Part shown: in pieces, positions 44,606 through 59,600 of the stretch
Layout: every line of letters starts with the position of its first letter
How positions within the stretch are numbered: position 1 is the stretch's first letter
Origin: Hyphochytrium catenoides
Taxonomy: Eukaryota > Sar > Hyphochytriomycetes > Hyphochytriales > Hyphochytriaceae
Assembly: GCA_900088475.1 (NCBI GenBank)
Contig: FLMG01000265.1
Span: 99,649 to 163,648 of the forward strand
Direction: 5' to 3'
Length of the DNA stretch: 64,000 bases
Notes under the pieces: model-generated
What the model saw: only the letters and a program-made list of their open reading frames with translations
The model's database searches: none
Told to the model about the DNA's origin: nothing
Position numbers and translations under genes: made by a program

Positions 44606-47600
44606 TGCTCAAAAATGGAGGAGCCGCTAGGTGCAACGTGCTGTTCCTGCGCCGCGGGGTTAGGTGGTGGCCTTATGATTGAGACTCTCCTAGGCCCGTC
44701 CGTCTCCTCGCTGTCCTCATCTATAATCTTCACTGCGGTGGCAGTATGTTCGATAACCTCAGCTGGATGGGCCAAGAAAACGTTAGTGAAGCTCGAACTT
44801 ACTGCATGGCACGACTGCAAATACTCTCCCGACACAGCTAACGTCTTTAATCCTACGTTGAGAGCCTCTATAACTTATTCACTCCTCGGTCGTGATCCAT
44901 CTACATGATAGTCTCACACTTGGTGCTGAATCTTTTCACTTATCCTCCACCTTACCTAATATGGCATCCTTCACTCCCTTATAAAGCAGGTGCTGCACAG
45001 AGGAGAGCCAGTTCGTCTCTACTTCTTCCTCCTCCCTACGGCTGGGGGACGCGGAGAGAATACTGGGGAGACAGCGCTCTACTAGATCATTCACCTTTCT
45101 AAACAAGCGAGAAAGGTTGAGAAAGATGTTAGACTCAGTGTAATAGCAGTGGGCGTTTTATCTACGAGAGCGAGTAGTTGGGTTGCTATCAAACCCTAAA
45201 CTCCACAAAGATACAATTTCGGAGGCAAAGAAGGCCTTATGGACGATGTGTGCGGCTCATTGTAAATGTAGTTCTAGAACCCGACAACCACTATTTGATA
45301 AGAATAGGAATTTTCGAGATATAATTCTCCAGTCAGTTCTACCTGATGATGGCCATTCTTGCTTCTAATAGACTCTGGGTCAAGCTCGCGAGGTTGTCAT
45401 AATCTTGGACAGCTTCCTTTATGTCATTCCAAAGGATTTGAAAAGGAGAGGTACCTTTTGCCCCGCTGGATTCGTTTATGATGGACAAAAGAGTGTAGTC
45501 GTTGCGTGGCTCCCACACTACAGTTAGGCAGGATGTCAGCTGCTGCAATGTCTTCCTAACAGGACAACTACGCTATTCTTCGCCCAACAAAGCGTTCCAA
45601 AAATACGTATCCGGCATCCTTGCAATTAACCCTTCGGTGGTATTCCTGCCGTTTTTTAACTTCTGACGCAGAGTACCCCGCCCTCGCCCCCAAATATTCC
45701 CTGGAGCTCATAGTTCCCAATATTTGCCATTACATCTTGTCCAGACATGGGTGTCGTATCGATCCTTACCACAGACATCCGTTCTGAATGCCTCCCAGGT
45801 GGAGTCTGGGAGATCTGTTTGGTAACCTGAGTGAAAGTCCCTGTATGCCTGCCCTCGATTGATATAAACGTCTTCACTATCACGGGTTGCCTCCACCAAT
45901 TTGATGCATTGACTGTACGACCACGGCTGCAAAACTGCGACACAAAAATGATTAGTGTGATCTGGACCTTAACAGCCATTCTTACAAGGGATTGAGGCTG
46001 TAGGCAGGCAAAAGCCTTGAAACATTTAGAACTAGGTAGCTTGTAAGGAGGAGGGTCAATAAGGCGTTTTGGGGAGAGTAGATTGAAACGACAGGTACGT
46101 CCTGTGGAGCCGGAATGGATGGCTACCAGCTCTATCATCGTTCTTCAGTACCCAAACAGAGCCGTCTGCAACTCCTAATACAACGGCCGTGGAGGATCCG
46201 GTGATTATGGTGTCCGAAGGAAAGAGCTGACTCCTACTACAGGCCAAAGGGCACGTGGAGACATCCAAGTATTCCCCTATGGAGTACGTCATGTCAGTGA
46301 ATGTCGCTTTAAACTCCTGTTTGAAGCAATCATGCTTGCCTCCGGAACACATTCGGTGTCTGTCTAGATAGCCCTTGCGCCACAGGTTAAACGAGGTAAA
46401 AGTGCTCGCAATGAAATCTTGCGGAGGAGGACGTTGAGCCTCGTACTGACGAGTAAAGCGCCGTAAAAGCGAGAGCTCCCGAATTCTCTGTCCTATATCA
46501 AATGCCAGGTTAAAGAGAGGACCTATATATATGGAATTCGACTATGAAGTTGGAACGGAGACGGCGTGTTTTTGCACGACTGACCACAGTGAATAGGTAG
46601 CGCCGCAGAAAGGTGAAAAAGCACAAGTCGAAGGTCAAGGATCAGCCAAAACTCAACCAAATGGTAAGTGTAGTACATCCGAGGACCTGCGCTCGCGCTT
46701 TCAGCGCAACAGTCTTCCCTAGAACTGCTGCTCGGGTTCAGTGTAAGCTCATCATCCTGTGTGTAGCGTGAGATATGCAGGAAAATCCTATACGCAAAAA
46801 CGTTTCCGTTTCCCACAACCCCTCACCGCCCAGTTCTCTCGCGTACTGTCTGCCCCTGAAATTCGTAACGTTGCCCGCCAACCCCATGTGTTACCTTGTT
46901 ATAAATAGAAAATGCTGCATAGAGTGGCCTATCATTAGGCAGATCTTCAACTGCTACACCTTGATCCACCCCATTTATAAAGAATCGTAGAGTCCCACGT
47001 GTCATATCCAGAAGCACCCGAATTCGGTCCCCTTCCTTGAATAGGTCCCCATACGTTCGAAGCTTGAGGGAGAGCAGCAAGCATTGACGTCAGGATGGTC
47101 ATATAAAGTGCCCAGCAAGAGGTTGATCGTCCTTTATAGCGTGATGCTAAATGCCCCAGAGTTACAATTCTGAGCTAACACAATATGGAGTCTCTCGAGC
47201 TCGCCTTAGAGAGATTTTGAAAAGTGATAGCCTTGACTAGTATCAAGTGGCCTTATGCAGGTTGTTGGAAGATCAGGAAGGCTTACCTTGGTCTTATTAT
47301 GCCAAACTGCTCTGTTAGCCAAAAAGCCCCAGCCATACTGATCGCTCCCAATATAGTTCTCGAGGCTTGCTTCTGCGGTAGCTACTCCTAGAAAGATATT
47401 CTTGCTAGCGCATTTCATCACAGAAACCTCCCAAGAATGGGAACCAGATGTGAAGGGGACCGAAGTGCGTACAGCGTTCCACTTCTTGTTTGCCATGTTT
47501 GTGATAGTGAGGGAGTCGTCGGAAAGTAGAAGGTTCGGACCCATATAATCCTTGTCGAAGATTACTGCGGCCTATTGAAGACATAAGAGTGACGACGGGA

Positions 47601-50600
47601 GTCCGAACGAGTCAAGGATCTTTGACAAATAATTAGGGACCAAGACGTTGTTGATAGAAGGGAGCATAGGACCAAACCTCGAACAGTAAACAAGAAGTCT
47701 TAGATCTATTTGCGGATTTCGGAAAAAAGAGGCGGTGAACGCAAAGAAAAGGGTTGTAGCCAAAGCAGCAGTATTATATCAGACGCTCTAGCCTCCGCAT
47801 ATCCAATGTCACCTCTGGCAAGGTACTAAACCGTAATCGCGGTAAGTTTTCGGGGAACTCTTCTTGGTCCAAGTCCCTGCACCATCATAAAAAATGAGTT
47901 TCTATTTGCAGCAGAAGAGGAAATTCAGAATATCCGAAACCCATCGTAGAGAGGTGTTAAGCCCACACCGCCCTTTCCCTCTTTCCTTAAGTACTGCTGA
48001 CACTACCCTCACTAACCTCATACCTCGTGGAGGCTGCAAGCTGATAGGTGGTATCTGGCTTTAGTTCTGAGAGGTCCAACACCCGGGATTCCGAGAGAGC
48101 CTGTCCGACTCTCTGCCACTATTAACGGAAGAAACGATTAGTGTTGACAGAGTATACAATGGACCGCATAGATGGAAGGGATACGGACAACTTTTATGTC
48201 AGGCAGGTCCAGTGTCCTTGAGGAACTCTAAACAAGCAGATACAGAACAATGGGAGGGCTTGGTCAACTCTTAGCTAGAGGAGTAGAGGAGGAACAAATG
48301 CGGGTGAGAGAGGAGCTTTCTGATACCTCAACCTTCTGTTGAACATCCAAGGAGACAAAGGGTACAGGGCGGAGCCAGAACCGGAGGGACGTATGGTCTT
48401 GTTCGCTAGTCTCCCAAGCGATTGAGATCATGGCGCTTTTTGACGTGACATTAATCAAGGTGAAATGGAAGGCTAAGGGGTCGCGAGGAAGCAAATTAGC
48501 ACCGACACAAGAGGATAGGAGACAAATCGGCGACTTACGTTGAATTGAAGCAGGTTCTTGATCCTGTTCCGTCTGAAATATCTGGGATGCTTCATAGCAG
48601 CTACAGAGAAGCCTAGCGATGGACTTTGAGGGGGGTCGTTAGGTGTCCACGTTGTTAGCCTCTCCACTCTTTCGTTCTAAGGGTGTACTTATTATTGACC
48701 ATAGAACTTTCCGGTTCTGTTGGCTCTACCCTGTTCCTTGGGTGATTTGCGATTTCTTTTGTGAATAATGGAGCCAAAGTACGCTTCCTGCCACGCCCCT
48801 TTCATACAAAGTGCTTCCTCAAGTCTACTCTCTCACCTGAAGGTACGGAGAATACAAGTATCTCCTGCCTTTCTCAGAATTCATTCTTGCCCGGTAAAGG
48901 GATAAGAGGCAAGTAGGATGCACCATTTTCAAATAAGAGAGTACTTGCTTTGGATCTGCTTTTTTGAAACAGAGATTGACATGGAATAGGACGAGAGTAT
49001 ATGAGAAAAACCTCACAAGAAAGAGGCGCCATACAAGATGACACAAAGCTAGGCGAGTAATCAAGCGATATGTGGGAACGCCAAGCGAGTTATGCTCCCA
49101 AGGTAATCAGAATAGCGACACTACTTTGCTAATAAGTAATAGAGTGATGGTATGAGCATATCTCCCGCGTCAAGTGCTGTCTGAACAAAACGCTTACCTC
49201 TCGTCCTTGTCACGGAATCAAGCGCTGCACAGAGGATGCGAAGAATAATCGTCCTTTTAAGGATGTCTTGGATCCGCAGAGCGCGAACTAGAGCTTGGAA
49301 AACGGACAACATTGAAGCATGGAAGGAACGTGCCACCTGCTTGCAAGCATCCCCCTGGTCAATTTTAGCGACTGGAGACTTCCGGTTCCTATCGTCTAGA
49401 ACTATTTGCAGCTTCTCCAACGCAAACGTTTTAGAGTTCTCGTGGCCGCTTTCGTCTTTTTCTGCTTGGAGCTGGTCGAGAACCACATAGAGTTCAGCAT
49501 CCTTGATTAACTGGATGATCCAGGCACAATACTCTAGAAGGGTTCCGTGCGACGATTCCATGTTTTCCTTGGCCCCCAAGAGACCCTTCTGGCTATCTCC
49601 TGGGGCAAACAGGCTGTACGACATCAGACACTTATGGCTAGGGAAGATTCAGTGAGGGCTTCGAAAAGTGGATAACACCTTTGACCCTTGGCTGCCCGTA
49701 TCAAGCAAGGGCCAACCGGGCACAGGGAGTGTCTTGTGTATCACAAAAAGATTATGATCCCACCTGGATGTAGCCATTTGCTCTCCTACATTCTCCAGCG
49801 CCGCCGAGACGAAGGAGACAGAGTCTTGGTGTACGGAGTGTAGCTCATCATCTAAAGCTGCTTCTTGTGTCAGGAGCTCTTTTAAAAGTACTTGTAATGA
49901 CTTTATGTCAGTGTGGCTCTTAGAACTTCTACCGGGAGATAACATGGGATATTGTAAATGGGGGAAGTCGTTGTCTTGTAGTACGTGGGATCTCCATATT
50001 CCTCGGGCTAATGTCCGGAGGCCGGGGTCCGACTGAGTGACCTCCATACTTATGTAAGATAGAATTTGCGCTCTGTGGACAACGTTGATCAGGTTAATGA
50101 CAGAGGCAAGAAACACTAAACTCGCCGGAAGGTAGGCAATAAGTCCAAAGCCGCCTTAACAACACAGGATCACGGTACTTTGGATGAGCTGATAGTTTTA
50201 GGAGACTGAGAGGGGTCCATGAGAACAAACCTATTTAGCGGTGAAACAAAAAACTCTATTGCCTTGTTTCGAACAGGGCATTCCGTCTCCGGATGAGCTT
50301 CGTTAGTCTCCGCGTGATAGGAGAGAACATAGAGGAGGGTCCTCGAGTACTTGACTGATAACGCGGCCTCTACCAGCACCGTAAGAAGCCAAAACTCGTC
50401 TCCCTTACTATCAGCTAGGCAGGAGAGGATTGGCTGGAGATATGGGAACGCTATCTCTCTAGCGCTCGGGGTCATTTCAGCACCAAGACCCATACTACTG
50501 ATGGAAATCTCGTCTGTGCAGTCGATAACACGGCGCGTGGTCCTAAAATAGAACTCCTTGACCTCTTCCTGTTGAACGAGGAAGTTAGAGCAGAGCAAGG

Positions 50601-53600
50601 AGAAAAGAAATCTAATACATACCTCTTGGCGTTCGGAATTCCTCGACATGAGCAGTCCTATGTCAAGTGGGATGAAATGGAAGGAGTTGTAAACATTAGA
50701 ATCTTATTCACTGAGTCAGGTATAGAGACAACCAGGAGCCTTAGCGAAGTAAGCATGGTAAACACAAAGAGCTGATCAAGCGGAATTGACACAACCCACC
50801 GCAGAATCCACCATGGCCGCTCCTCGAAAGCAAATGGTCATCAGACTCCTCGCCACCGCTATTTTCAGTCTCAGCTTCCGCACTATAACCCTGTTCCTCC
50901 AGAGCGTTCCTCGGCTCGTTCAGCTTCTCAGGGGAGTTTAAAGTGGCGCCGAGCGGAGACAGTTCGGATGAGGAAATTGTCGGAGGAGTAAGCGAGGGAG
51001 GATGTCCATATATTGCTAGTGGAAGGTTTTCCGCAGGGAACGAGGGGCTGGAGGGGACTGCAGGCTGACAAACAGAGTCATCTCCGTCCTCTCCCTCCGA
51101 TCTCGTCTGCAGTAAGTTTCCCGAGATGTTTTCTGTAAGGCGCTCTCGGTCCGTCCTCTTTTCGACTTGGACGCTCTTGTAAATCTCCGGCACCGACACG
51201 ACGACAGGTGTTTGACTACTACCAATTCTTGAGGCCTCCACGACTCCCACTAGTTCTCTTTTCTGTGTGGAGGAGAGACACCGAAAAGGCCGTTCGCCTG
51301 TATTAAGAATGAGGGCCTGGCCTCGATTCAGTGACAAGGCTGGAAGGAAGCAAATGGGAGAAGTCGAGGACGGTGGAGATACGATGTATCCCAAGCCCAA
51401 ATCTTCTCCGTTGATAAGCCACCGAATTTCTAGCATCCTCAAATCCAGCACGCAGCTGGGAGAATGACGTTAGGGAAGCTGAATTCAAATACACAGGCTA
51501 AAGACTGAAATCTTCTCACCCAACTATATCTCCGGTTCTCCATCTTTTCCCATAATCCTCACATGTACCTCCGGTCCACTTCTTGGTCCTGAAACCATCA
51601 AAAGACCAGCTGTTGGGAGTGTCCCCCACTCCTCGACCGTTAGTGGAGTCTACTTCCAGTCCAGCAACAGACCATCCAAGCTGCATTAGCCCATCACTGA
51701 GCAGCTCGGCCTCATAATAGTAGCAAGTAGGATTCAGCGCTGCTGATGGAAGGTAAGGTCCCAAGCAGAGAAGGGAGGGGAACTCTGACAGCGCCTTGAT
51801 ATGACCATAAGGTGTGACCTACGTGACAATCAAGGCCATGGTGTTGGGATCCGTAAAATTAGGGTAAGCGTAAAGAAGAGACATTCAGGTAGGAGAGGAA
51901 TGAGCAAAGCCCCAGCAAGTTAAGAGACCAAAGTACCCTCCAAAGGAGTGTAGGGTCCGCGGATTAGAGGTAGAGATGGCCGTTAAGGCTAAACGGAAGA
52001 TAGCACATGATGGGCTAGAAGAGTAAGTAGAGGGACAGAGGCAAGTCGCTGACACACTGACATGAAGCTGTCCGGATATGATTCGCACAGAGAGCCTCGA
52101 ATTGTCTCTTTGGTGTAATCGCAATCTGTCGCCATGGAAGCTTTGACTACGTCTCCAGAGATCAGATGATAAAATTTCTAACGCCTCAGTTGAGCAATCC
52201 GTCAGAAAGAGAGAACAAAGGTTGTTTACGGAAGAGATCCTTGTGAGATAACTTAGATCGCCCTTGAAGAGATCTGCAGCCAAAGTTGAAATGTCTAGAG
52301 AGAGACGAAGTTATGGCGAATCATAGTTAACGCACTGTCCTCGAGGTTCTCCCTTCCCACTAGAATAGCAAGTTCATCTGGCAGCCGAAGGGTATTGCTG
52401 TACCTCGCTAGGTCCCAACACGCCCCTTCTTTGAGAGGTAATACCTGTAACAGCAGTCTTGAGCAGGAGAGTCCCATAATCTCTTTCTAGTAGGGACTCT
52501 GCGTTCCGAGGGTTGGCGACAAAGAACGCCATTGCTCTCGTGATCCTGCTGCGGAGTCGCTCATAGATTACATACACTTCGTAAAGGTCTGAGAAGGGAA
52601 GGATCATGTTTCAGCGAGAGATGAGAGGCGAGTAGAGTCAGAGCTACTGCAAAGAGACGAGAATGATACAATTCAAAGATCGTGTGAAGAACGACGGGGA
52701 AGACAATAAGCTCAGCATTCCAATCACCCGCATTAAAAGAATAGGTTGGGCGAAATAAAAGAAATGGAAGGACGAAGGCTCATAATTCTCCAATCTGTCC
52801 GCTTTTACCATCGATCTTTTCTACCTCGCTAGGGGCAGAGGGATTATGAAGAATTACTTTACGGCCCAACGGGGTCCCAACAAAGGGGGCACCAACAATT
52901 CGACTCCAGGCCTCAAGCAAGCTTGGAGGGAGGCTAAGGTGATCACTGTGCAGAATGTCCTCCTCACTGTTTGGCAGGACGCAGAGTTGTTCTGACTTAA
53001 ACTCCTTCAGTATTGGCCTATCAACAGAGACCCTTAAGAGATGAGAGGATGCCACTGAACGATGCGCGCAGGGAAGAGGCGGGAAAGACACGACGTAGCT
53101 CTTTGCACCACCCTGTGTGGTGGAAATAGCAGTGACGGTCCCCGACTCTCTCTCATCTCTGGTAACAACCCTTGTGCCGATGGTCAAGATGGGGTGAGGC
53201 CCGGATAAGACATAAAGTGGAAGAATACCGCTACAAACGGCTTTCAAGAAGGCTTCACTATGTAACTTGTCTGAGTCAAGAGTCTCCGTGCTCAATTTGA
53301 GCATAGCAGATGCACAGTCTTCCATTCCGGAAGTGAAGGCCTATGAGAGGTTTTAGGGTTATTTCTTTTAGAGGCCCTCAGCTCAACTCTTCGGCACAAC
53401 TACAATAGAAACATTGCCTTCAGGATCAGAAGACAGATGATGATGATGAATAGTGTTGAAGCTTGTTATACAAGAAAAGAGGACGGAATGGGGTGAGAAT
53501 CCAGGACGCGCGCGCGATAGAGCCTATGCAGCTTGCCTTCAATACACCAGGTATCCACTGCGGTGCTTGAAGCAGAGAACGAAAGAGCGCCAGAATTTCC

Positions 53601-56600
53601 TTGGCTACGATTTCATCCATCCCTTCTTCATTTCGGCAGTCTTCTTCTTCAACAATGCCAGCAACCAGATGGACCTTACCTTCTAGGAGGAAGGCAGAGT
53701 TATCACGAAAGCATTAGACCAACTCCATGTACCAAACGTCACCAAACAGCTAATGCCTAGGGAACCGGTAGCTTAAATAAGAAGTATGTGCAGGGCGATC
53801 AAAGACAAAAACACTTTACTGAAGCCTGACATTGCACCTACCCTCTTGTCCACCGCACGTAGAGATGAGGGTCCTGAAAGGAGGAATAGGCTCTAAGCTG
53901 GTGGTATTCCTGCCGGGCCACAAAGCGTATGAGGAATTGAATTACGACTAAGATGGTCGCGTCTATGACAGGCTATGTAGAAAATAGGGAGCCAAGCTTG
54001 CGGGTACGTAGCCAATATGCAGATCTCACCTCGAACTTGGCCGCCAAAGGGAGAGAAACAAAAACGAAAAAAACTCCATCAGCCCTTGTGCTCCCTTTCG
54101 CCCAACGTTAGCCAAAGAGCGGTCCCCTTTAGAGCTAATGGCTTCTTGATTCCCGGCAAGAGGATGCCGCACGGCGACAAGAGAGTCAGGTATCATCTGC
54201 ATAAAACGATTTGAGCTCACATTACAGTAGCATATTATATGGTCTGATATAAGTCATGAAAGGGGGTACCTTCGGCAGAATAATCTTGAACAGCTGGATA
54301 ATCTTCATTTGAGTACTATAGCAAGAGGCACGTTATTGTGGGAAGATGCAGTCATGACTAGATCGTGGATAAATGGAGGCGTCGGAAGGATGATAAGAAC
54401 ATGGAATGACGGGAAGCAATTTAAGGGTAGACTTTTGGACCTTGGTTTGCAATAGGTGCTAAGATTCATGAGAAGAATGCTCCATTGTGGGGAACAAATG
54501 GATCTCCATCCACCCTTTGCTCTTGCAATTGTAAGAAGCATAGCCAGCATTTCATATAGAAGGATTTCTCCACATTTGAGTTGCCATAAGGACTCTTGAA
54601 GCCCACCAAAGGCAGACAATTGTAATACCTATCCCAAAGAGGAGTCGCGAGTGCATGTTTTATTGACCGTGAGCATTTGAGACGACAATGCTGAAGACGA
54701 TATGAAAGAACGCAAGGACAATTGTAGACTTTACTGTGTCCTCACCTCAGCTTCAGAGAGACATCGTCTAAACAATATGACGTCGTCAATGCTGACAATG
54801 CCGCTCCGCGGCTGACTTCCTGCATGCTTTAATAGCGGGTTGGGTCAATCTGGATTAATGCTACGGGCAGCACCCAAGAGGTAGTCCCGGGTCGACAACT
54901 GCTGCTCAGCACAACACAAAGCGACCTCATCGCCAAACTCTCTCTCTTTCTGAGTGCTTCAAGGGTACTTACTCTTCGTGCTTATCGCTGTTTCCCTCAC
55001 CAACTCTCAGCCCAAGGACTCATCTGTCTGGAACTTACCGTGTCATCCCCTCATCAACTCTCAACCCAAGGCCTCATCTGTATGCGACTTACCGAGCCAC
55101 CTAAAGTAAATCCGTCACCTGGGATCCCTACACCAGTAACCGTGAACTGTAACGGATCCCCTCCTTTACCATCAGAATACAGTCGGGCGGTGCATTTGAC
55201 ACTTCTTTCAGACTCTCCTTCCGACACTAGGGCTGGACGCTCAACTGCACTAGTAGAAGGGACGGAGAGGGTAACAGCGATAGGAGTCCAGCATCCCACC
55301 GGTACCTCTCTGTTGACCCTCATCCGCTGGAAAAGCCGCCAAGCGACCGATAACAGAAGAGGTTAATGATGTGCGGAGGCCAGCTTGTCCAAAAAAATAA
55401 GTATATCAGGAGAGTTGGCAGAAGGTAGGTCAGAAAAAGTTCACGACGTAGGACCGTCAGAGTCAGTGTGATAGTTGGGAAGGCATAAAGACATATATTC
55501 GAATAGAACATAGGTTTGAGCGAACCTGTTCACGTTCTCCATCCTCATGAAGAGCCAAGCAAATTCTTGCCTTTGCGTCCTCCTTGAGTCTAAAGACCGA
55601 AAGCCGTAAGCAAAGTGAAGTGCTGATTGGTATCGAAAGTACGGTAACAGGGGCGCCGTCTTCCTCTTGTTCAGCTAGAGTGGCGGGGTCTGTAAGGCGC
55701 AGCCTGAGGTGCATGACCACAGAAAACTCAAATTTTTCTTGGGTCCTGTTCAAAATGGCAAGCGAAAGCAAGATTAGGAAGTGGTTTATAAATGCCCAAA
55801 AGAGTAGTTGTTAGATAATTCCGCGTTAGCGATTTTCAACCAGAACGGCGCAAGGACTGTCTTAGCTACCATTTTCGCGATTGGAACGTAGTATCGAGTG
55901 GTTTGAGGTTCTGATCCCATTCCAGAGTTAGCGGATGGCCTAGCGCTAGCGCTAAGGCATCGCCGTCAAGAAATCCACGGAGGCCCCCAATTTGACTTGT
56001 TATGAGCATCCTTCGCTCCTATAATGAGATTTACAAGAACAATTTTCTAAGTAACAACTACAGTTTGATAGAGATGATTCCTTTTAGACCACTTCTGTGT
56101 AGAAATACAGTGCAGATAATTCGACGTTTTAGGACAAAAGGTTATCTGACATAGTCAATGATAGGGTGCTTGAAACTACAATGGTATCCGCTTACCCAGG
56201 CCTTGAATAGCTCTTCATAGAGAATACTGACGAACGACGGCGCTACAAAGTCCATGGCCTGTCAGACACCGCTCTTAGCAAGATAGTCACATAATCTTGC
56301 TCAAACGCAGCATAGCAGGACCAAGATACTCTACGATAGAGGATAGTATAAAGGCCAGTGTGGTTGAAAAACGCCAGCACTAAGCTCGAGGCCAACAGAG
56401 AATTGGTACTTTAACTCTATCAGAGTACAAGTCGAGAGCATGTTAACATCCTCCTGCAATCACCTGAGAAGCAGCAACCTCTTGAAAAGCATTCCCGACT
56501 GAAAGATCTTCCACGACAAATATTTGCTTGCAGATCAATCTCAAAATATACCAAGCACACTGTCGAGCGGGCGAGTTGTGATCTCTGCGTGAAGTCTCCT

Positions 56601-59600
56601 TGTCTTCCATGTCCAGCTTATTACGCCATTCCTCTTTCTTAAAGTAGAAGGCAGAGTCCTCTTGGCTAATCATGAGTGAGAGAATATCGAGGATGTTTGA
56701 ACCGAACAGACCGTATGGGGAGGCTCTCATCTTGTCTTTGCTCACTGTGATACCGTTCAGTGCGAAACTGCTGCGTGACGATATCTGCAATCAGCGTATA
56801 AAGTGGGCCAGATTGGCGGTTAGCGTCGGATTCCTATGTGATGCTGTATCACTAGCAAGGACCACGTTCAGTATGTTATGCTGCTGGCCTAAACGTTAGT
56901 TATAATCTCTAGACAGAGCATGATGCGAAAAGGGGCATCCGCAAGGACTTACTGACCTTTAATGCCCAAGGCTGCAAGCAAGAAAGTATAAGAGCTAGAG
57001 TTTTACTATCTACTCCTCGATTGTCACGCAGAAGAAGACAACATTGTTCCTCCAATTGCTGGCAAATTGTTGTATAGAGGGTGGCAATACTCAGTGCCAG
57101 GGCTTCCCCTATTTCTTCTCCTTCCGCCTGTGGATCTGCTAGACACCACAGATATGAAGAGTCAACAAAGTCCAGTTCATGTTCACGGGTATTCTTGTCA
57201 GTCCATGACCCTGGAAGATAAGCGAGACGAGGCGATGCTCAGTAGCTGCATAAGGAAGTGGTTGCAGCTCATAGATCAATTACAGAGACGGAAGAACCAG
57301 GGCGACCTTGAACTAATGTTACTATGATACCTGAAGCTCTTAGGATTGGTGCATCTAAAGCGTCTCGGAGGGTTTGACTTCCGTTGGACAGCAGCCCTGG
57401 TTTTGCCAGGCACTCAGTTAGAGGCAGCGGCCGTAAGGGTACGGATGAGCCCCTAAGATATGCCCGGGTGGAAAGAGAAAGAATATCACGTCCAAAGTCT
57501 CTTCTGGAGATTGCCTCTGGCAATAGGCGAAGAAGCTCTGCTTTCGCCACCGCACTTCTAATCTTTGTCAATGCAGAACAAAAAAGATTGCTCCCAACCA
57601 ATCGAATGTGATATCGCTTGTCCCGAAGCCAAACGGCTTCCAACAGCTCATCGGTAGAGAACATTGAGGAAAACAGCTCCAGGATTTGCACAACAGACAG
57701 GTAGGGTGGAGAGCAGCTGCTCGAAGAAGGAGCCCACGACCCCAAGCCCTGTGCAGCTGGCAATAGCAGAGGTGGTGAGATTGCATGAGGCCAAAGATGA
57801 GAGCCACATGGAGGAATATGGGATAAATGCCCAAGCTCTTAGTCTGAAGCGATGAGGCCAGGGCTAGTTGGGACAATTGTAGGTTTCAAGAAGGAAGATC
57901 TACAAACCTGGCAGTTTGGCAACCAGGCATCGCAACAGCATCGAGAGATCCTTCTCTGGTTCTTTAAGTCGGTGGAGATTATCCAGCAGATTCCCAAGGA
58001 AAACCCAATCCTGCGAGGTATCTGTTTTGGAAAGCCTGAAGAGCAAGAGCGCATACATCCTTATAAAGCAATCCAAAGTTGTCACTAGTATCGGTGATTT
58101 ATCCAAAGCAAGAAAATGTGTTCAAACTGGAATGAGCTACGAAGACTCTGGTCAAGGCTGTCAAGGCAACCCATTTTAATAAAATCTCGCACCCCTACCA
58201 GGCTGACGTACTTAGTTATTCTCTTTGCCTTGTCATAGTGGTCCTCGATGTCAGGTATGAGGACCCGACGGGTGCCAGGTATAAAGTGCTGCAGAAAGAA
58301 GGTGCCATTGTTCTGTAGCCTCCCCGTTAGCACCTCGACTACATTGCAGAGAACAGAAACTAGGGGTTAACTTTTGCCCAGCTCGACAAATATGTTGTAC
58401 TTCGGGGAGCCGATTAGAATTCAATGTGCGCAGAATAGAGAGTAACGAAATTTTGGAGAGACTGACCTGTGCACTTCAGCTCATCGTAAAGGTTGTCAAT
58501 TACCGCTCCTACTTTTGCAGCCACCCTACATACTGCAAGTAGTTTGGGAGGAGGTTGCCCCTTTTGCTCAATTCCATAAGATCTGTCATCATTTCGGTTC
58601 CTAGCAACCATCGAGGTACTCAGTCTTACGGCCTTTCCTTCATTGTCACTCAGCTTAATGCCATGTGACAGCTTCATTTGTTCACAACAAATTTGATCTA
58701 CCCAGCTCACTTCATACCGCCATAACCTCCTGTCCACGCACCTTGTGCAGCTAAAGAGTTCCGCCTCTTGACGATTAATGAAGAGTAAAATCGCGGTTAG
58801 GGCTCGCGCAACCTTCCCGCCTGGTTCTTCAAATTGCAACCCCGTAACTTCAGCCGCATTTAGCATCCATCGAAAGACCTCTTCGGACGCTCCTTTTCCG
58901 TGCAGAAGCTCCAAGAGGCAGATCCTACTGTCATAGAGCTGCTGGTTGTCGAGGCTTGGTGCAATGCAGGAAGCTTGTGGCGGCTCTGGTACTCCCTTAC
59001 TCAAACTGCGTACACTTTACATAAGGATTGACTCATTAAAAGATAACAGATTAAGGTGGCTGTGAAAGCGGTAGGAAGCTCTAGGAGCAGGCATCTTTAA
59101 TGGAACCAGGGGCTGTACAGGTAGCCGCGAGGGCCATGGTCATTGTGCACGCGGTTAATGTCCACAGTTCTCGAAACAAAATAACAAACAAAGTAGCACC
59201 GTTTCATGGACTACATACATGTCTCTTACCGTGAATGAGATATGACACTGTCATCTTCTACAGGAACATCTAAGGGAGCTAGCTTCATCGTACTCTTCCT
59301 GGACGTGAGAACCGTAGCGACCTTGTCTTTCTCTCTGTTATGAGCTTCTTCCCTTTGCGAAGGTCCTTCAAGGTCCCAGAGCATCTCAACACTCTGCGCT
59401 GGCCATTGGAGGGTCTGGAGCAATGGATAGAGATGAGAGAGCTTCTGCGCATCTGGCCAAACTTCCGATTCCTGCTTTCTGTGCTGCGAGAGTAGCCCCC
59501 CTTATGTCATTTGCATGTCAGAGGCACATTCGTTCACATGAACAAGTTAGTTGATATCAATGGAGGGTTTATATGAACTGGAGCGTATAGTGCAGCCTAT

